Of a DNA stretch of 64,000 nt, positions 59,101-64,000 are shown one piece after another. Below the pieces are notes generated by a model that ran no database searches, had not been told where the DNA came from, and saw only the letters and a program-made list of their open reading frames with translations. Every line of letters begins with the position of its first letter. Within the stretch, counting starts at the first letter, position 1. The translations under genes and the position numbers were made by a program. Location of the stretch: assembly GCF_003025615.1 (NCBI RefSeq), contig NZ_PYMJ01000024.1, positions 1 to 64,000 on the forward strand, in the 5' to 3' direction. The stretch is from Photobacterium frigidiphilum (GTDB lineage Bacteria > Pseudomonadota > Gammaproteobacteria > Enterobacterales > Vibrionaceae).

Positions 59101-60593
59101 TGAATCCTAAAGCCATGGTTTCGGTCAAGCTGGTTTCAGAGCCAGGTGTCGGCACGATTGCGACAGGTGTCGCTAAAGCCTACGCAGATCTCATCACCAT
59201 TTCTGGCTACGACGGCGGAACCGGTGCTAGCCCACTCTCCTCTGTAAAATATGCGGGCAGCCCGTGGGAATTGGGGTTAGCGGAAACTCAACAAGCATTA
59301 GTGGCAAACGGATTACGGCATAAAATCCGCCTACAAGTCGATGGTGGCTTAAAAACCGGTCTCGATGTGGTGAAAGCGGCAATTCTAGGTGCTGAAAGCT
59401 TTGGTTTTGGTACTGCCCCAATGGTGGCGTTAGGCTGTAAATATCTACGTATTTGCCACCTAAATAACTGTGCAACAGGGGTGGCAACCCAAGATGAAAA
59501 ACTGCGCCGTGACTTCTTTAAAGGTTTACCAGAACAAGTCATGAACTACTTCATCGGCTTAGGTCAGGAGGTTCGTGAATTATTGGCTCAGTTAGGGGTA
59601 AAGCAGCTCACTGATCTGATTGGTCGTACTGATCTACTAGCTGTCATTAACGGCCATACCGCGAAACAAAACAAACTTGATTTAAGCAGCCTACTACATG
59701 CGCCTACACCAATCGCAGGCAAAACAGTGTATTGCAGCGAACCCAATACCCCGTTTGATACCGCTCAATTAAGTAGTACCTTAATTAAAGAAGCCTTGCC
59801 AGCCATAGAAAGCCGAAGCGGTGCCGATTTATATCACGATATTCGTAATACTGATCGCTCGATTGGTGCCCGTTTATCCGGTGAAATTGCACTACGTTAT
59901 GGTAACCAAGGCATGGCAGGGCAACCCATCAATCTTTACTTAACAGGTACTGCTGGTCAGTCATTTGGAGTATGGAACGCAGGTGGGCTAAACCTTAACT
60001 TAACGGGCGATGCCAACGACTATGTGGGAAAGGGAATGACTGGCGGCAAGATTGCCATCAGACCACCAATCGGCTCTGCATTTAAATCGCATGAGGCCAC
60101 GATTATTGGTAATACCTGCTTATATGGTGCGACGGGCGGAAAGCTATTTGCTGCAGGTACCGCAGGTGAACGCTTCGGGGTGCGTAACTCAGGAACGATT
60201 GCTGTAGTTGAAGGCGCTGGTGATAACGCCTGCGAATACATGACGGGGGGGATTATTGCTATTTTAGGTAAAACAGGGGTTAACTTCGGTGCCGGCATGA
60301 CCGGTGGCTTTGCTTATATTCTTGATGAAGATGGTGATTTCGCAGGACGCGTAAATCCAGAGCTCATTGAAACACTGCCGTTAAATGACCTTCAAATCCA
60401 CCAAGAGCATTTACGCGGTTTAATTGATCGCCATCTTGAAGAAACAGGTTCAAGCCGAGCGCAAGAAATTCTAGCCGACTTCGACCAATGGATTCCGAAG
60501 TTCCATTTAGCGAAACCTAAATCGGCCGATGTGAATACTCTTCTGGGTCACCAAAGCCGCTCAGCTGCCGAGCTGCGTGTTCAAGCACAATAA
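56130..60593 (+). CDS. gltB: Glutamate synthase large subunit, second copy (enteric type)
   Basis: Same reaction as the first copy, but the sequence follows E. coli GltB closely from LYDPALEKDNCGFGLIAHIEG to the end RSAAELRVQAQ. Starting at ATG 56130 (GGAG nine bases upstream) gives 1487 residues with the nucleophile C13 in KDNCGFG; a longer frame from 56085 has no ribosome binding site. The 3Fe-4S cysteines stand in GCKYLRICHLNNCATG. Two gltB genes side by side, each with its own gltD, suggest different regulation or kinetics; an isolated duplication is unlikely because the two copies differ widely. The second gltD follows after 15 bases. Confidence 0.95.
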   Translation: MTLYDPALEKDNCGFGLIAHIEGDTSHKLVRTAISALDRMTHRGGIAADGKTGDGCGLLMKKPESFYRIIANEKDWKLAREFAIGMLFLSQDPVKAEQARAIINDELSKETLSIAGWRTVPINDQVLGPIAKESLPNIEQVFINAPAGWKPRDIDRRLYIARRRIEKRITDDPDFYICSLSSQVTVYKGLCMPADLPRFYTDLGDLRLESSICLFHQRFSTNTQPRWPLAQPFRYLAHNGEINTIAGNRQWARARAYKFASPLLPDLQTAAPFINETGSDSSSLDNMLELFLAGGLDLFRAMRMLVPPAWQNHPDMNPELRAFYDFNTMHMEPWDGPAGIVMSDGRYAACNLDRNGLRPARYVITKDKLITLASEVGIWDYAPDEVSEKGRVGPGELLVIDTKFGKIWHSSDIDNELMGRHPYKEWMDSHVKRLIPFTELGDDQVGSRSLDDNELKTYQKLFGVSHEELDQVLRVVGENGQEATGSMGDDAPMAVLSSKERAITDYFRQMFAQVTNPPIDPLREKHVMSLATCIGREMNVFCETDGHAYRVAFNSPILLYSDLVQLLELDNQYYRNSIIDINYEPSEKDLKQAINDLCDQAERLVRSGTVLLVLSDRGIDKNKLPIPAAMAVGAVQNRLVTTNLRCDANVVIETATARDPHQFAVLIGFGATAVYPYLAYESLGKLIDNGAISKPYRDVMVNFRDGMNKGLYKIMSKMGISTVASYRCSQLFEAIGLHEDIIELCFSGVSSRISGANFDDFQQDLFNLSRKAWLKRKPIEHGGLLKYVHGGEFHAYNPDVVGTLQHAVKSGDYNDYLSFANIVNERPVAAIRDLLTLKKSDTPTALEQVEAASALYQRFDSAAMSIGALSPEAHEALAIAMNRLGGYSNSGEGGEDPRRFGTERNSRIKQVASGRFGVTPHYLVNADVIQIKVAQGAKPGEGGQLPGHKVTTEIAKLRFAVSGVTLISPPPHHDIYSIEDLAQLIFDLKEVNPKAMVSVKLVSEPGVGTIATGVAKAYADLITISGYDGGTGASPLSSVKYAGSPWELGLAETQQALVANGLRHKIRLQVDGGLKTGLDVVKAAILGAESFGFGTAPMVALGCKYLRICHLNNCATGVATQDEKLRRDFFKGLPEQVMNYFIGLGQEVRELLAQLGVKQLTDLIGRTDLLAVINGHTAKQNKLDLSSLLHAPTPIAGKTVYCSEPNTPFDTAQLSSTLIKEALPAIESRSGADLYHDIRNTDRSIGARLSGEIALRYGNQGMAGQPINLYLTGTAGQSFGVWNAGGLNLNLTGDANDYVGKGMTGGKIAIRPPIGSAFKSHEATIIGNTCLYGATGGKLFAAGTAGERFGVRNSGTIAVVEGAGDNACEYMTGGIIAILGKTGVNFGAGMTGGFAYILDEDGDFAGRVNPELIETLPLNDLQIHQEHLRGLIDRHLEETGSSRAQEILADFDQWIPKFHLAKPKSADVNTLLGHQSRSAAELRVQAQ

Positions 60594-62021
<1,428 letters not shown>

Positions 62022-62048
62022 CGCTTAGCATCCGACAAATGCACAATA

Positions 62049-62106
62049 CAACGAGAGTGTTAATGGGTTAATTTCTCAAATTAGCCCCATAAGCTCTCGT
62101 TTTTTC
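62049..62106 (+). terminator. Terminator after the second gltBD pair
   Basis: AACGAGAG and CTCTCGTT form the base, and ATGGG-TAATTT with AAATTA-CCCAT form the upper stem, over a CTC loop; T6 follows. Confidence 0.8.
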
Positions 62107-62110
62107 ATAC

Positions 62111-62138
62111 TTCAACCTTTCTCACAGCGTGGTACAAT
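62111..62138 (+). promoter_or_regulatory. Candidate mtnN promoter
   Basis: TTCAAC (62111-62116), 16 bases, then TACAAT (62133-62138), about 70 bases before mtnN. Confidence 0.35.
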
Positions 62139-62205
62139 TGCGCCAATGATTACATTTCTGGTTGCGGCTCTCGCAGCAAGTATTGACTAACAAGAGAACA
62201 AATCC

Positions 62206-62904
62206 ATGAAAATCGGCATTATTGGCGCGATGGAGCAAGAAGTTACCATCCTTAAAGAGCAACTTACTGACTGCGAAACTCACCACAAAGCAGGTTGTAC
62301 TTTCTACACGGGTAACCTAAATGGCGCAGATGTTGTCTTGTTACAATCAGGGATTGGTAAAGTAGCAGCAGCTGTGGGTACAGCTGTTTTACTGGAAGTA
62401 TTCCAACCAGATGCTGTCTTAAACACCGGTTCTGCGGGTGGTTTTGATTCAAGCCTAACGCTTGGTGATGTGGTTATTTCAACAGAAGTACGTTACCACG
62501 ATGCTGATGTAACAGCGTTTGGCTATGAAATTGGTCAAATGGCACAGCAACCAGCAGCTTTCATTTCTGATGAAAAGTTGATATTGACTGCAGAGCAAGC
62601 ACTAGCCTCAATGGGCGACATGCATGCCGTTCGCGGTCTAATTTGTACGGGGGATGCATTCGTATGTACTCCTGAAAAACAAGCGTTCATTCGTGATAAC
62701 TTCCCAACAGTTATTGCAGTAGAAATGGAAGCGGCTGCAATCGCTCAAGCTTGTCATCAATTCAATGTACCGTTTGTTGTTGTTCGTGCAATTTCAGATG
62801 TCGCAGATAAAGAATCACCAATGAGCTTTGAAGAGTTCTTACCATTAGCTGCACAAAGCTCGTCGGTAATGGTTGCAAAAATGGTCGAGATTCTTAATCA
62901 GTAA
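62206..62904 (+). CDS. mtnN: 5'-methylthioadenosine/S-adenosylhomocysteine nucleosidase
   Basis: Removes adenine from MTA, SAH and 5'-deoxyadenosine; clears inhibitors of methyltransferases and radical SAM enzymes and supplies S-ribosylhomocysteine, the precursor of autoinducer-2. The 232 residues equal the E. coli length, with E12 in GAMEQEV, the substrate segment [12 protein letters not shown] (E near 174) and catalytic D197 in ISDVADK. It is the first gene of mtnN-cbiB-btuF: its stop overlaps the cbiB start by one base. Confidence 0.97.
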   Translation: MKIGIIGAMEQEVTILKEQLTDCETHHKAGCTFYTGNLNGADVVLLQSGIGKVAAAVGTAVLLEVFQPDAVLNTGSAGGFDSSLTLGDVVISTEVRYHDADVTAFGYEIGQMAQQPAAFISDEKLILTAEQALASMGDMHAVRGLICTGDAFVCTPEKQAFIRDNFPTVIAVEMEAAAIAQACHQFNVPFVVVRAISDVADKESPMSFEEFLPLAAQSSSVMVAKMVEILNQ

Positions 62905-63860
62905 TGACAAATAGCTGGTCTATTTTACTCGATAACGCCTCCCTACTCGCATTGTGGGGAGCGTTAGTCATACATTGGTTTTTCCCAATACCAACAGCTA
63001 TTCATCCAATCCACATTTGCCAACGTTTCGCTATTCTACTTGCCGATAAAGTCAACAACCCTAACGATAACTACAAACAACGTTTATTCTCAGGAACATT
63101 AACTTGGGCACTTATTTGGGCCACGCTGTTAATTTTATTGATTGCACTTTATCAACTTGTTTGGGTGGATGTTCTGTTTCAACTCACCTTGTTATGGATT
63201 GCACTAGATTGGCGTAATACCGCGAAACTCAGTCAGCATTTCATTAATGCTTATGCCAAAGAAGACAAAGTACGCTGCCGTCAATTACTGGAATATCCCC
63301 TTAATCGTAACACCCAAAATCTCTCTTTATTAGGTTTAGGAAAAGCAGGAGCAGAAACACAGCTTCTGAGTTACGGACGCTTAGTGGCAGGCGTTTTATT
63401 CTGGTATGCCATTGCCGGGGGGATTGGTGCCATCATGTACCGCGTTGCGATTTGTCTTGCCCGAGCATGGTCACCATCGCGTCATCAATACAATATATTC
63501 GGATTACCTGCTGTACGTATTCTCGCGATGCTAGATATTATTCCACTGCGTATACTGGCATTACTCATTACTGTCGGTAACAACAGCAAAGTCGCACTCC
63601 AAGGGTTAATCAAACAGGGAGAGCACTGGTTTCTGCCCGGTCCCGGCTGGCTACTGAGTGCGACTGGACATAAATTATCGCTGTCTTTAGGTGGACCCGC
63701 TATTTACGATAATAAGAAAATGGTGCGGCCCCAGATTGGTGGCAAAATCGCACCTGCAGCCTTTCATTTAGCGCAAATAAAACAAATGATGACGCATCGT
63801 CTACTTGCTTGGGTCATCATAGAAAGCGCGTTACTGTTTATTTTTCAAGGAAGTTTTTAA
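62904..63860 (+). CDS. CobD/CbiB-family cobalamin biosynthesis membrane protein
   Basis: CbiB proteins attach aminopropanol to adenosylcobyric acid in the inner membrane, a late step of B12 assembly. The 318 residues show at least four hydrophobic segments (about 15-30, 70-98, 160-180, 300-316), with family blocks such as NRNTQNLSLLGLGKAGAE and WYAIAGGIGAIMYR. ATG overlaps the mtnN TAA (TAATG). The next gene, btuF, binds B12 in the periplasm, so the likely job is salvage or remodelling of corrinoids. Whether this divergent member is catalytically active is uncertain. Confidence 0.82.
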   Translation: MTNSWSILLDNASLLALWGALVIHWFFPIPTAIHPIHICQRFAILLADKVNNPNDNYKQRLFSGTLTWALIWATLLILLIALYQLVWVDVLFQLTLLWIALDWRNTAKLSQHFINAYAKEDKVRCRQLLEYPLNRNTQNLSLLGLGKAGAETQLLSYGRLVAGVLFWYAIAGGIGAIMYRVAICLARAWSPSRHQYNIFGLPAVRILAMLDIIPLRILALLITVGNNSKVALQGLIKQGEHWFLPGPGWLLSATGHKLSLSLGGPAIYDNKKMVRPQIGGKIAPAAFHLAQIKQMMTHRLLAWVIIESALLFIFQGSF

Positions 63861-64000
63861 GTGCGCTTTATTTATCTGTTTATTGTTCTATTTTCATCGT
63901 TCAGTATTGCCCAGCAACCAGCCTTACGTGTCATTAGCCTATCTCCTCATACTACCGAACTTGCTTACGCCGCGGGGCTTGGTGACGCTTTAATTGCTGC
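63861..64000 (+). CDS. btuF: Vitamin B12-binding periplasmic protein, N-terminal part (cut by window edge)
   Basis: The GTG start directly follows the cbiB stop, with AAGGAAG eight bases before it. Forty-six full codons are visible: a signal peptide ([17 protein letters not shown], cleavage near AQQ) and then [20 protein letters not shown], the start of the BtuF/FecB periplasmic-binding fold. It delivers cobalamin to the BtuCD importer. The rest lies beyond the window. Confidence 0.88.
   Translation, partial: MRFIYLFIVLFSSFSIAQQPALRVISLSPHTTELAYAAGLGDALIA

Overview
The window looks like core chromosome of a Vibrionaceae gamma-proteobacterium, most likely a Photobacterium of the P. profundum type. 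The reasons are the AT-rich intergenic DNA, a VpsR-type regulator, the block arcA/arcB/GGDEF/yhcC/two gltBD pairs that I recall from Vibrionaceae, and many gene neighbourhoods shared with E. coli (fldB/xerD-dsbC-recJ-prfB-lysS, thrLABC, yaaA-yaaJ, mutH/rppH-ptsP-lgt-thyA). The species call is inference; no database search was possible. I see no rRNA, tRNA, CRISPR array, prophage or defence island. The only clear mobile DNA is the end of an IS3-like element at the left edge, plus one palindromic dispersed-repeat-like element upstream of mutH.

Layout. 1-127: IS end. 136-5764 (minus strand): thyA, then an rppH-ptsP-tauE-lgt gene string. 5765-6777: a 1 kb gap holding a cluster of DnaA boxes plus an IHF-like site, next to mutH, which resembles the E. 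coli DARS2 context, followed by a 163 bp palindrome. 6778-9544: mutH, a DUF6482-like gene, tas, a hairpin-rich stretch and a DUF1127 gene preceded by a 23-codon ORF with a very strong ribosome binding site. 10041-13046: vpsR and a dicarboxylate/amino-acid symporter with a distal perfect CRP site. 13582-20093: lysS, prfB (programmed frameshift), recJ, dsbC, xerD. 20307-27323: fldB, brnQ, trmN6, srmB, yaaA and an alanine/glycine symporter. 27967-33071: DUF3545, hemerythrin, ung with a 44-aa ORF upstream, nfo, grcA with two FNR sites, a second symporter. 33137-38060: thrLABC with its attenuator. 38295-41717: aceK, a small outer-membrane-like protein, an RraA-like gene and a DUF3293 gene. 42100-48964: arcA (FNR box upstream) convergent with an arcB-lipoprotein pair, a PAS-GGDEF protein and yhcC. 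49609-62021: two complete but divergent glutamate synthase gene pairs in tandem. 62206-64000: mtnN, cbiB and the start of btuF.

Themes. Aerobic/anaerobic control recurs: ArcA and ArcB are neighbours, perfect FNR boxes precede arcA and grcA, and ArcB lacks one of the two redox cysteines known in E. coli. c-di-GMP biology appears twice: VpsR without a GAFTGA loop, and a PAS-GGDEF cyclase with an inhibitory site. Amino-acid and nitrogen metabolism is heavy: threonine biosynthesis with attenuation, four amino-acid/dicarboxylate transporters and two GOGAT enzymes with a Fur-like box between yhcC and the first gltB. Several gene starts were moved from the longest reading frame on the basis of ribosome binding sites, terminators or family length (recJ, xerD, brnQ, trmN6, grcA, prfB, gltB2, the two symporters at 25890 and 31890, and the DUF1127 gene).
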